A stretch of 64,000 nt of DNA from Petrosia ficiformis (Eukaryota > Porifera > Demospongiae > Haplosclerida > Petrosiidae). This document shows positions 20,565 through 31,055 of the stretch, in pieces (within the stretch, counting starts at the first letter, position 1; the number at the start of each line of letters is the position of its first letter). The notes beneath the pieces are model-generated. The model did no database searches and was not told the origin of the DNA. It saw nothing but the letters and a program-made list of their open reading frames with translations. The stretch covers positions 4,016,501 to 4,080,500 of the forward strand of contig OX345637.1 in the NCBI GenBank assembly GCA_947044365.1, given 5' to 3'. The position numbers and the translations under genes are program-made.

Positions 20565-22180
20565 TCAAAGTTCATCTTTAATCTGCTTTGGAGTGAGAAT
20601 ACCTTGTCCGCTCTTGATCTTCTTAATCATATCTTTGGCTTGCTGAGGAGAAGGCTGTTGAATGCTAACATAACCAGCTATTTGAGCTTCAACATCTTCA
20701 GTGTTCTGTAAATAGTACGAACTTTGCTGTTCAAGAGCCAGCCACTTTGCATACAACTGAACACCCTTCAACTGGAATGCTGGTGACTCCCAAATCTTCA
20801 TCTCCCCAGACACTTCCTCTTGTGTTGTAGTTAAGGTGTTAAGCAAGTCATTGGTGAAACTTTGCAGCCTCAGCATTCTCTTTCTCTTTTTTTATTCGTG
20901 CTTGCTCAGCTTGTAACTTTTGCTTTTGATATTGAAGATTTTGTCTTTGCTTTTGATGCTCAGCTTTGACACGAACAGCATTATCCCTAAGCTTTTTCAC
21001 ATTTTCCTCACAAGCGATAGTTTCCTGATGAAGTCTACTGGCAGACGTTTTTAACTCAACTATAGATCCAGATATAGTTTTTATGCTTTCTATAGATTTT
21101 TCTGTTTCTCGTTGCTGTAGTTGATTAAATGCTGTTTCCAACTGTTGTAAAACTTCCATTGAGGTAGACTCAAAACTACTAAAAGCCCGGTAAGTGAATA
21201 CTTTTTGTACAGTGCTTTTAAATCTTGATAGACTAATGCCGTGTTTTCTTGTAATTTTGAGGTTGTAGTCTTTTCCGTGGGCGGATGCTACTCCAATCAG
21301 TTTCTAGTCTTGCAAGCTTCTTGCTGCATACAATCTGGATCTATTCTGTATTTTTTGGAAGCCACACCCACCCGGGGGTATAATTATTGGGCCTAAATGT
21401 TTTGACTGATAGTTTATTTTCAGAAACAAAGCTAAACACACCCTTCGGGTGGTGGAGGGGGCGGTAGGCGGGAAACCCTGGCAGGGTAACTGTAGTTGCT
21501 GTCTGAGAAAGATCGGAGTTTGATAGTGTCTAGAAAGGTAGATTTTATGGTTTCAGTGAAAAGCTACAGAATTCAGCTTTCTTCAGCCTCTTGTAACTAT
21601 AAAAGTAAAATGAATTTTCAGAAAACGGCTCTATTTGTTTTCTCTAAATGCATTGTACTTGGTGCACGCCATGATTGGTGGGCGTGGCTTTCTCGGTTTT
21701 GTACTTATTGCGACTACAAAAATGGACATTTTATATATGTTTTATCAATTCCAGGACCCTATAAAGGTGATTAGAAGATATGAAGGCTGCTATTACACCA
21801 GGTTAGAGTCATATTATATAATATTCTATTTTGAAACTGATTGGAGTCGCATCCGCACACTCCCTAGTACCACCTTGAATCCCCATAATATTATGCAAAA
21901 GCTCCATAGTAAGCCAACCCACTTAAACTACCGAGCTGACGAAATTTGCTGACAAGTGTCTCGATGTTAAATACAGATTTTTCTTTTTCTTGGATTACTA
22001 TCAAGGAAGTTGGTCCAGGAAGATCAACTAGGGAGTGTGGAACCTCATTTTGTCCTCTAGAACAAGAAATTCTAAAGTAGAATCTTTATATTAAAATATA
22101 GATCTATGTATATATAACAAGTTACCATATGTGGATAGCAGAAACAAGCATAACACCAAAAAATGGATGATGCAATTTAT
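20565..22180 (-). pseudogene. P1 gene, copy A: disrupted ER coiled-coil protein
   Basis: Counterpart of the intact gene at 29556-30912. Damage seen in the sequence: the start codon is ATA (22180-22178) where copy B has ATG; the reading frame has a 5-nt insertion near 21190; a 614-bp MITE sits at 21261-21874; and 371 bp of the central coiled coil are missing at the junction near 20865, with TGCA microhomology at the break. The signal-peptide exon (22180-22126) and its donor, and the C-terminal end with KDEL (20565 region), are still present. Transcription could persist, since the promoter shared with P2 copy A is intact. Confidence 0.9.
21257..21878. mobile_element. TTGA-flanked piggyBac-like MITE (copy 1 of family)
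   Basis: The element 21261-21874 starts GGTTGTAGTC and ends AGTACCACC, flanked by TTGA on both sides; copy B has one TTGA at the site. A relative sits in inverted orientation at 27090-27687. Subterminal motif GGGCGGATGC...ACTCCAA is shared. The insertion interrupts P1 copy A. Confidence 0.85.
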
Positions 22181-22324
22181 TTTCAGACCTCTAATTCTAA
22201 TTCTAATTAAACGTTTTCTTTTAATCAGTCAGGGTTTACTCAAAAACTGAGGTAAGCATATAAGTGAATTACTGTAATGAAATGTTTTATCTCTTTTGTT
22301 TGTAGTGCCAAAACTACTTACAAA
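22181..22324. promoter_or_regulatory. Bidirectional promoter between P1 and P2, copy A
   Basis: This region lies between the (mutated) P1 start and the P2 start. It includes a P2 5-prime-UTR intron (22252-22305, GTAAGC...TTGTAG). Upstream, the repeat TCTAATTCTAATTCTAATTA and TTTAATCAGTCAGGG are conserved in copy B. No canonical TATA box was assigned. Confidence 0.6.
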
Positions 22325-23791
22325 ATGAGAAGCAAGAACATCTGTCTTTCTATAATTTCTTTCATACTAGTTATAAATACTGGTAAGTTTTTCCATACCT
22401 TTTTGTTTGTAAAAAGTTGTAATCATTTTTTCTTCACTGTAGTAACATGCAAAAAAGAGGAAGAGACTGATCATGAGTGGATAGAAATAAATAACATTTC
22501 ATACTCGCTTTTGGAACGACCTCCAGATACCTCTCCAATAGTACAAAATGCTAGGGCAAGTCTTCTCATGCATTTGGATGTTCGCACAATTTCTGAACAA
22601 CTTAAGAAAGTTGGGAATTTCATTCGTATAGCCTACAATGGACTGGCGATGCATCCAATTCTTCAGGAGGAAGTTACCAATCTTGGCATTCGAATTACTG
22701 GACTAGCAGACAAATCTGCTATTACACTGACAGACTTTGGGTTAGCAAGTGAACGGGTATTAGGTGCTCTTGAATCTATTTATTGGTACATTTATAATGA
22801 CAAAGAGAAACTTGCTATGGGATCATTTGCTTCTATTGGTAAAATAGCAGGTTATATGGCAGATGAGGCAACAAAACTATATAATTCTAAAGATAAAGAA
22901 GTGAAAAATGTCGGAGAGCTTATTAGAGCCGTCTCTTATGCTCAAGAAACTGAAGAGAACAAGAAGATCAATTTAACGAAAATGCTAAATGATTTCGAAT
23001 CAAGGATCAAGCGAGCACAGAAAGTTACAGAAGAAGCCCTAGGTGCTTATAGGAAATATGAAGGCTTGTTTCATGATGCACAAAAACGAGAGAAGAAAGC
23101 AATCAATGCTCAGTCAAATCCTCTGATAAAACTTGCTAATGCTTTTACTTCACATTTTGGATTTGGTGAAGTATTTGACACCAAAGCTTACAAAAAGGCT
23201 GAAGAGGCACATAGAGCAGAAAAGTATAAATATCTGGAGAAAATGGAAAGCTTTCAAAAGATAAAGGATGAAGCATTGGCAGACCTTGCAGAATTCACAA
23301 ATCGTATTGTAAATTGTACAAACGACAAAGAACTTGCTGATGTAACGATCAATGCACTACTAAAGACTCTAGGTGGACTAAGAGTAGTGTTCATAGCAAT
23401 GTTGAATGCTGCAGCATATTGGAATCAGATGAAAATTCTTTTAAATGATTTAAAACAAAAGGAAACAATGATAGCAAATGATTTTGACCAGATTATGGAG
23501 GAGACTAACGCAGAAGAGCGTAGAACAGTATTTCAATCATTTCCATTTAAGAGGAAGGCAATGGAGTTATATGGAAAGTGGGTTGCCATTGGTGGTGTTT
23601 GTTATGAAACTGTGAGAGAGCTTAAAATAGCACAATATCATTTAAGGGCAGTTGTCTCGGAGAATCATTCTCAACAAGAGTCCCTTGATATTGTTTGTAA
23701 ACTTGCAGTTGATTTTCAAAAGGAGATATCATTGGAGAGAGCAATGCTTGAAGCTGAGCAGAAGAAGTACAGTAACCATGATGAATTGTAG
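22325..23791 (+). CDS. P2, copy A: ER-lumenal helical protein with HDEL end
   Basis: Two exons, 22325-22382 and 22443-23791 (donor GTAAGT, acceptor TGTAG, 60-nt intron), give 468 residues. Residues 1-22 (MRSKNICLSIISFILVINTV) form a hydrophobic signal peptide. The body is predominantly helical, with heptad-like charged stretches at about 180-240 and 265-320. A central less-charged turn (about 234-265, SNPLIKLANAFTSHFGFG) divides them. A C-terminal block AMLNAAAYWNQM...LYGKWVAI is shared with P1. It ends NHDEL, a classic ER-retrieval signal. P1 and P2 are therefore paralogues likely residing in the ER lumen. No named family was recognised; a resemblance to long-helix bundle proteins is only structural style. 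It sits head to head with the broken P1 copy A. Confidence 0.85.
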   Translation: MRSKNICLSIISFILVINTGKFFHTFLFVKSCNHFFFTVVTCKKEEETDHEWIEINNISYSLLERPPDTSPIVQNARASLLMHLDVRTISEQLKKVGNFIRIAYNGLAMHPILQEEVTNLGIRITGLADKSAITLTDFGLASERVLGALESIYWYIYNDKEKLAMGSFASIGKIAGYMADEATKLYNSKDKEVKNVGELIRAVSYAQETEENKKINLTKMLNDFESRIKRAQKVTEEALGAYRKYEGLFHDAQKREKKAINAQSNPLIKLANAFTSHFGFGEVFDTKAYKKAEEAHRAEKYKYLEKMESFQKIKDEALADLAEFTNRIVNCTNDKELADVTINALLKTLGGLRVVFIAMLNAAAYWNQMKILLNDLKQKETMIANDFDQIMEETNAEERRTVFQSFPFKRKAMELYGKWVAIGGVCYETVRELKIAQYHLRAVVSENHSQQESLDIVCKLAVDFQKEISLERAMLEAEQKKYSNHDEL

Positions 23792-24374
23792 TTCATATTC
23801 TAATGTGCATGTAATTTTTTTGTGTTTCGTAGAATGTTAATTTTTATTTTGGGCTAGATTATCTCATATAACACACTCCAAAAAATAAATCATTAAAATA
23901 ATCATTTCATTGGTTAGTATAGTTGCAAGGAATAGCACAAGTTTCGATTTATTTTGTCAATTGTCATATATAGAAGATGTTGTGGCTACATGCATGTATG
24001 TTACTACAACATAATGTGCAAGTATTGGAAGGTATATATATGTTTGCAGGTTAACAAACCTTTTTGATGGCCAGATACAATTACATGTACTTTAGTTAAA
24101 ATTTTAATATGAGTAGACAGCACCCCAAAATTATAGTAATTCTTGCATATAACTAGTACAAAGTATCTGTGGTATAAGATGTACGTATGTATTCTGAACA
24201 ACCAACTAATTGTTAAATCCTTGCAACTGTACTAACCACTAAATTAGTTATTTTAACTATTTTTTGCAGTAAACTGATCTTAAAAATCCGTTGCACTATA
24301 ATGAATTGTGAATATGAATAATTATGGCAAAGCTGATAAATAAATTATATTATATATAATTATTATATGTGACG
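23792..24374. other. 3-prime flank of P2, copy A
   Basis: AT-rich, no gene seen. It matches 32524-32979 in copy B. Confidence 0.5.
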
Positions 24375-24589
24375 TAATTTTCAAAAAGGGACACTCAACT
24401 GCAAAATAATTTCAATCACCCCCATTTTGTACAGGAAGGCAATGCAATTCAGTATCTAAGAAGCTTACTCATAGCTCTTCCTGGATACTAAATGCCTGTA
24501 CCAAATGGCTGAAGGGCTAGTGATTGTAGGATTGTGGGTAGGCATTTGATCAAATCATTTTGTGAGAAAGTGTCCCTTTTTGAAAATTA
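24375..24589. mobile_element. MITE with 21-bp TIRs (copy A)
   Basis: TAATTTTCAAAAAGGGACAC at the left end and its reverse complement at the right end bound a 215-bp unit. The orthologous copy is at 32980-33190, so the insertion predates the duplication. Confidence 0.8.
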
Positions 24590-24796
24590 TATTATGATTA
24601 ATTATTATATACAATCAGCTAGAAATAATGTAGAAGAAAGACAATGTAGAACAATATGTCAATATATGCATGTATACAATAGTGGATAGCTGCATGCATG
24701 TGGATTAGCTGCATATAGCATTTACAATGATACAAACCAAGGCTTGTGTATATATTGTAAGTAACTTGATTCAATGATTTAAAACATAGTAGCTAG

Positions 24797-24990
24797 TAAA
24801 TGATTTTGACTGTGACCTGATTATGGAGAAGACTAATAAAGAATAGTATAGAATAGTATGGCAACCATTTCCTTTTAAGAAGGTGGCAATGAAGCTGTAG
24901 GTTGCCATTGGTAGTGTTTGTTATGAAACTGTGAGAGACCACAATATCATTTAAGGGCAGTTGTCTTGGAAAAATACATTCAACAATATT
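24797..24990 (+). pseudogene. Third, truncated P2 fragment
   Basis: This segment matches the P2 3-prime coding region (compare 23478-23672: ATTTTGACCAGATTATGGAG..., AAGGCAATGGAG, GTTGCCATTGGTGGTGTTTG) with many substitutions and small deletions, which destroy the frame. It shows a third P2-like gene once stood downstream. In copy B the corresponding piece is shorter and joined to a fibrinogen-like sequence (33410-33490). Confidence 0.85.
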
Positions 24991-26081
24991 AATGTAGATG
25001 GTTCTCGGTGTGGTACCGGTATTTGGTGCCATGCCAGACACCTGGTTTTGATGGTTGATCTTAAATATTATCTACTGTTCTCTGCGAACGATGGAGAGGT
25101 CATCTGGTGAGTGAACTGAAGGTATTGTTATAAATTGTGTTTATTTATTATACAGCTGTTTATGGTTAGCCTAGGTATCACAGAGTTTTTTTAGGTACCT
25201 GAACCATCTGATAGAATCTCACAATGAAACAGCTTATTTCAAGTTATACAACTCTTTTTTTTTCAGACATGAGGGTGATGTGTGTTAACAAGTCTGAAGT
25301 AGCCAGACCCTCATTGAGAAGGAGTGTTAGGTTTGCTAATCGTATAGTAGTTCTGCCCTGTTACTGTAAATCAACCTACCCCATTGGATTGTATAGCATG
25401 GAAATGATTAGCTACGTGATGTCACATGTCTCTATTATGTAACTGTAAGTATTGTTGAGTAGTGTTGAGTTTCGTCAATGAGTGCCAGGTGTTCTCCACA
25501 ACCTAAGAACAGCAAGCTACACATTTTGATTCCACACTTTTAAATACTGTTTACACAATAGATTTTTTACAGTACAAACGTAATGCAAGTACAACTATTA
25601 TATATATATATTATATATATATATAATTATATAATTATTTATATATATATTTATACCAAGCAGATCAGACCTTCTTTATGAGCAGGGATCTGGTTGCACT
25701 AGACTGTGTTTGCTGAGTGACTTCGTGTTTTTTTGCTATTGTATGTATGTACATGTACCTCCCTAGTACATGAAAGTAAGGAAACACTGCTTTCAGTTTT
25801 CATAGAATTGATTTGTGTAAATAGACATTATGACTTATGTACCAGTAACTGCATGTGGTACATACCTTCTGTGTTTCTGTCTGCTAACTAACGAAGTTAT
25901 AACTGCAATACATGGTAACTGGCTCACTATATTAAACACCATTGACACTGCCATAACAACTAGCAGTACTATAGGGAATTTCACATGCAATCCCCCTTGT
26001 TGCTTTGCTACTAGATAATACATGTGGCCACGGATGAGATTTGGCTCATTAATACAAATGACTTGTAGCACGTTTTCTCAT
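24991..26081. other. Spacer between duplicates with a possible small spliced gene
   Basis: It contains a strong donor (GTGAGTGAAC after ATCTG, about 25106) and a polypyrimidine-CAG acceptor at about 25266, followed by ATGAGGGTGATG opening 58 codons (MRVMCVNKSEVARPSLRRSV...) to about 25441. The product is unrecognised. A TA-rich microsatellite lies at about 25597-25650. Confidence 0.3.
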
Positions 26082-26809
26082 CTGGCAACAAGTCTAATCA
26101 TAGTATTGAGGGATTTATTGCCAGTAACTAGAACACTCAAGCTACAGTAAAGGTCTTTATTGCTTGAGCAAACAGCAACAGTAAAGTAGTTTTATATCTA
26201 ATGTTAAAATCAAATGTAAAGAACATATTAAGCACTAATTCACTTTACTGTGGCATTTGTTTAGGAAGATTTTGTAGCCAAATGTTTTCAGTGAAAAGTA
26301 ATTCTGTAAACTGAAAAGACACTTTAATATTCATAATAGCTTCTTGAAGATCAATCCAGCTCCCTCTTGTGATTCCATACAACATATCAAATGCCTCGTT
26401 TGCAGTCATTTTATATAGAACATGTCTGTTTTCAGTATTATATCAATATTTTGTCTACTTCTCTTATTTCTCCATTGTCAGCTTGTATAGAAAGATCTTA
26501 CACCAGATTTATGGCAATTTCCTGGTTATCCATGTTGGTAGCACTTTGGTACATACATCTTTATTGTTATTCTAATTATTATGTCATGACATTTAATAGG
26601 GAAGATGGGACCATTATGGGGGGTGGTTGGGGATTGGGGTCACCAAGTTAATATTTGTACAGTGTTGGTCACATTTGGGGGGGTATGTGACATCCTGGTT
26701 GTAATTAATTATTACTGTTCATTGTGACAATATCTCAGAAAATTTTGAACTGTTTAAATTGTTGTACAACAGGAGATAAGAAGGGATTATGGTGAAAGAG
26801 TGAGAGAAG

Positions 26810-27055
26810 TCAAACATAGGTACCATTATCTTTGTCCACCATTGGTGGTTTTTGGCCTGCAGCTACTATCATCTTAAAGAGGATAGCCAACAATCTGTCC
26901 ATTAAATACAACCATTCATAAAGTATGATGATGAATTGGCTATGATGCAGGATAGGCTTTTCTCTTCTAAGATCAACAATACTATGTATGTGGGGTTCTA
27001 GATCTTCATATAATAAACCAGTATTATCTCCTATAATGGAAGGATCTATCAACAT
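26810..27055 (-). CDS. Unknown ORF conserved in both duplicates (copy B)
   Basis: An 81-codon counterpart of 17877-18122. Differences lie mostly in the last third (KMIVAAGQKPPMVDKDNGTY). The frame is open in both copies, but the duplication may be too recent for that to prove function. Confidence 0.3.
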   Translation of the reverse strand: MLIDPSIIGDNTGLLYEDLEPHIHSIVDLRREKPILHHSQFIIILYEWLYLMDRLLAILFKMIVAAGQKPPMVDKDNGTYV

Positions 27056-27085
27056 TGCATCTTATGAAAGTAAAATCATATCTTA

Positions 27086-27691
27086 TTAAGGTGGTACTAG
27101 GGAGTGGGCGGATGCGACTCCAACTTGATCAGTTTCAAAATAGAATATTATATAATATGACTCTAACCTGGTGTAATAGCAACCTTCATATCTTCTCATG
27201 ATCTTTATACTTCTCTACAAGAGTGGGAGTGTTAGAAAAATGTCCATTTTTGCCATCGTAATAAGTACAAAACCAAGAAAGCCACGCCCACCAATCATGG
27301 CGTGCATCAAGTACAATGCATTTTGATAAAACAAATAGAGCCGTTTTCTGCAAATTCATTTTACTTTTATAGTTACAAGAGGCTGAAGAAAGCTGAATTC
27401 TGTAGCTTTTCACTGAAACCATAAAATCTACCTTTCTAGACACTATCAAACTCCGATCTTTCTCAGACAGCAACTACAGTTACCCTGCCAGGGTTTCCCG
27501 CCTACCGCCCCCTCCACCGCCCGAAGGGTGTGTTTAGATCAGTGAAAACATTTAGGCCCAATAACTATACCCCCGGGTGGGTGTAGCTTCCAAAAGATAC
27601 AGAATTGAACCAGATTGTATGCAGCAAGAAGCTGGCAAGACTAGAAACTGATTGGAGTAGCATCCGCCCACGGAAAAGACTACAACCTTAA
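27086..27691. mobile_element. TTAA-flanked piggyBac-like MITE (copy 2 of family)
   Basis: TTAA at 27086-27089 and 27688-27691 bracket 27090-27687 (GGTGGTACTAGGG...GACTACAACC). Copy A has a single TTAA at the equivalent site. It is related to 21261-21874 in inverted orientation. Confidence 0.85.
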
Positions 27692-28321
27692 CACTGTTCT
27701 TTTTGTTATTAATGAATTTAATATAAACTATATTTTGTTAGCATATTATGTACTGTATTGTATGTATATACACTGAGTACTATATGTACTGTATTGTATG
27801 CATATACTGTACTTGTAATTATTAATACATTATTATTGTTATTATTGAGAACAAAAGTCGAGCTATCAGCTAACTCTAATTATAGTGATGAATATTCTAT
27901 GCTATGTCTTCTTTAAAAGACGTTAAGCTATATAAAACAAAACTCAAATTGTAAAGCTGCATTAATAAAGTGGCAAGAAGTAACAATAACAATTATTTCA
28001 CTGAATTAAAGTGCCATATAATAAAATTAATTTTCTTTTGTCGGCAGAAATTATAAAGTCAGCTAGTTTAAATTCACAATGATATCAAAATTTTAAGTAT
28101 ACAATTTGATTATATACTGTAGTGTATAGTTTAAAGTCATAAGGTTAATACATGATAAATAATGAAGCAATGAAATTTGATATAAACAAAAAGAATAGGA
28201 AGAATAATTGTGTGAAAATGGTGTTGGTAAAAACATTATAGGTCATTCTAAACTAGTTATGAACATGTTTCTGAACTCAACACAGTTTGGTTATCTCAAC
28301 TAATCAGTTGGTTACCTCAAT

Positions 28322-28646
28322 CAGGGACGAATTCAGGATTTGAGATTAAGGGGGGCGGTGTAATTAAATTGGTTGTAGAGGAGTCTGGGAGCATGCCCCC
28401 CCCCACCCCCCAAGGAAAATTTTGATTTTGGACACCTGATATATGGTGCAATCTGGAAGTCATACCAACTCTTCAACTACATATTTAAATTACATATACT
28501 ATGTATTCAAAATACTAAGTATAAATGAATATCTTTCTTGCTAGAATTGAAAGTAGTTTTTTAGCCATCAAACATTCATTACCATGTGGGTGTGTGCAAT
28601 TTAAAGGGGGCGTGCGCCGGCTCCACCACCCCTAGATCCGCCTTTG
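28322..28646. mobile_element. hAT-type MITE
   Basis: Starts CAGGGACGAATTCAGGATTT and ends CCTAGATCCGCCTTTG; the reverse of the end, CAAAGGCGGATCTAGGGG, is a common hAT terminus. TCAAT flanks both sides. Copy A lacks the insertion (CCTCAATTGC continuous near 19620-19630). Confidence 0.75.
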
Positions 28647-29555
28647 TCAATTGCATTTCAAACATCCATTACTGCTCAATTGAGCTAGGTGTTGAAGAAT
28701 AAACCAGCTTAATTTTCTGTGTTGGAATGTTGTTCACAATAACATGTATGATTCACAGTTTACATGTCAGTACTTCCCCACTATAAATTTACATAATTAC
28801 TGACATTCTATCTGTCATCCTCCACTATTAATTTACTTAGTCATTGTGAACACAGAAATTCAACACTATAAATTAAAAGCTTACCTTCCAACAGCTTAAT
28901 ACTGCATTATGATGTGCATGCAATTGAGGTAACCAACTGATTGGTTGAAATAACCAAACTTTCTTTGCAGTGAAGGTGAACATGAATGACCTTTAGGTAT
29001 TGATAAAATGATAAGTTCACCAAAAACTATAATATATAGAATAACAAATGGGTGTCAGGTATAATGGTATTGCAGTTGTGAAGGTAACCTTTCAACTCAT
29101 TGCATTTTGCTTGCCAGATGGACTTTTCCTCATGTGAAGTCATACTTGTACTACTATTGAATGTCACTCTTACAAAATTCAAAATCGCACAGGAGATAAC
29201 TGATTTTCTATAAGCAGAGATTTCCAGTTTTTAATTTTTTTGGATTTTACTTAGCAATGCAACATTAATTAGTTATTTTAACCTTCATATGAGTTTCAAT
29301 TAATAATATACTCCTGAGACTGTATAAATAAATGCCAATTTGTTTTCTTGCTTGGTATTTCACTGATGTTTATCTCTATTGACTAGTATATCAAGTATAT
29401 GCCATATAATATAGAATGACAATACATACACTAAAGTATGTAAATCACATAGTAGTTACAAGTATAACATGTGGTATTATAAGTACTACTCAAATATCTG
29501 TGGTATGCAACAGATATTATTTGTTACAAATTCATGTTTAGTTACTGTAGTGCTG

Positions 29556-30912
29556 TCAAAGTTCATCTTTAATCTGCTTTGGAGTGAGAATACCTTGTCC
29601 GCTCTTGATCTTCTTAATCATATCTTTGGCTTGCTGAGGAGAAGGCTGTTGAATGCTAACATAACCAGCTATTTGAGCTTCAACATCTTCAGTGTTCTGT
29701 AAATAGTACGAACTTTGCTGTTCAAGAGCCAGCCACTTTGCATACAACTGAACACCCTTCAACTGGAATGCTGGTGACTCCCAAATCTTCATCTCCCCAG
29801 ACACTTCCTCTTGTGTTGTAGTTAAGGTGTTAAGCAAGTCATTGGTGAAACTTTGCATTCCGTCCCAATATGTAGTAGCATCTAGCATTAGAATCGCTAA
29901 TGACTTAAACTCACCATTGGCTTCGTGTAGGGAACTTATAGCCTCATCTACTGAACTAGTATCTACATTTAGCTCCTTCAATTTACTCTCCAATGCTGCT
30001 AAGTTTTGTTCAGCCTTCTTTTGTTCTTCTTGATGCTTCTTTAATTTGGCTTCATGAGCATGCTGCTCATTTCTTGCTGTTTTTTGACGCTTTTCATATT
30101 TCTTAAGCTTTCCAAGTAATTTGTTAAAAAATCCTCCAATTCCACGTTTCTTTTTCTTATACTTTCTCCGAGCATCATCAGCTTCACGTTGTGCTTGGTC
30201 AGCATTATTTTTAGACTGCTTTGCTGCAGCCTCAGCATTCTCTTTCTCTTTTTTTATTCGTGCTTGCTCAGCTTGTAACTTTTGCTTTTGATATTGAAGA
30301 TTTTGTCTTTGCTCTTCATGCCCAGCTTTGACACGAACAGCATTATCCCTAAGCTTTTTCACATTTTCCTCACAAGCGATAGTTTCCTGATGAAGTCTAC
30401 TGGCAGATGTTTTTAACTCGGCTGTAGATCCAGATATAGTTTTTATGTTTTCTATAGATCTTTCTGTTTCTCCTAGCTGTAGTTGATTAAATGCTGTTTC
30501 CATCTGTTGTAAAACTTCCATTGAGGTAGACTCAAAACTACTGAAAGTAAGTGAATACTTTTTGTGCAGTGCTTTTAAATCTTGATAGACTAATGCCGTG
30601 TTTTCTTGTAATTTTGAATCACCATATGCAAAAGCTCCATAGTAAGCCAACCCACTTAAACTACCGAGCTGACGAAATTTACTGACAAGTGTCTCGATGT
30701 TAAATACAGATTTTTCTTTTTCTTGGATTACTATCAAGGAAGTTGGTCCAGGAAGATCAACTAGGGAGTGTGGAACCTCATTTTGTCCTGTAGAACAAGA
30801 AATTCTAAAATAGAATCTTTATATTAAAATAAAATCTATGTATATATAACAAGTTACCATATGTGGATAGCAGAAACAAGCATAACACCAAAAAATGGAT
30901 GATACAATTCAT
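29556..30912 (-). CDS. P1, copy B: ER-lumenal coiled-coil protein with KDEL end
   Basis: Two exons, 30912-30858 and 30787-29556 (donor GTAACT, acceptor CTACAG), give 428 residues. Residues 1-20 (MNCIIHFLVLCLFLLSTYGQ) form a signal peptide. A helical N-terminal region contains FRQLGSLSGLAYYG (about 56-69). A long, highly charged coiled coil spans about 125-300. Inside it a basic-hydrophobic insert (about 227-252; KKKKRGIGGFFNKLLGKLKK) marks the likely turn. The C-terminal block MLDATTYWDGM (about 318-328) and LYAKWLAL (about 366-373) is shared with P2. It ends QIKDEL, the canonical ER-retrieval tetrapeptide. P1 and P2 are divergent neighbours and paralogues; with matched signals they may act together in the ER lumen. 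Function is unknown. Confidence 0.85.
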
Positions 30913-31055
30913 TTTCAGACCTCTAATTCTAATTCTAATTAAACGTTTTCTTTTAATCAGTCAGGGTTTTACTCAAAAACTGAGGTAAGGATAAGTGAAT
31001 TACTGTAAGGAAATGTTTTATCTCTTTTGTTTGTAGGGTCAAAACTACTGACAAA
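30913..31055. promoter_or_regulatory. Bidirectional promoter between P1 and P2, copy B
   Basis: Only 143 bp separate the two start codons. They contain the conserved TCTAATTCTAATTCTAATTA repeat, TTTAATCAGTCAGGG and a P2 5-prime-UTR intron that begins GTAAGG and ends TTGTAG. The two genes must share control sequences. Confidence 0.7.

Larger units (their letters stand above)
17165..24910 (+). repeat. Segmental duplication, copy A
   Basis: This block recurs in the same orientation at 26082-33490 with a spacer of about 1.2 kb. Long stretches are near identical, including noncoding ones (for example 17877-18180 against 26810-27085, 20040-20560 against 29030-29555). Copy A additionally holds insertions at 18218-18504, 18596-19338 and 21261-21874 and lacks 371 bp present in copy B. 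Confidence 0.95.

Noticed and set aside
20565..22180. Treating P1 copy A as a functional gene
   Set aside because: Lost start codon, MITE insertion, frameshift and 371-bp deletion compared with copy B.
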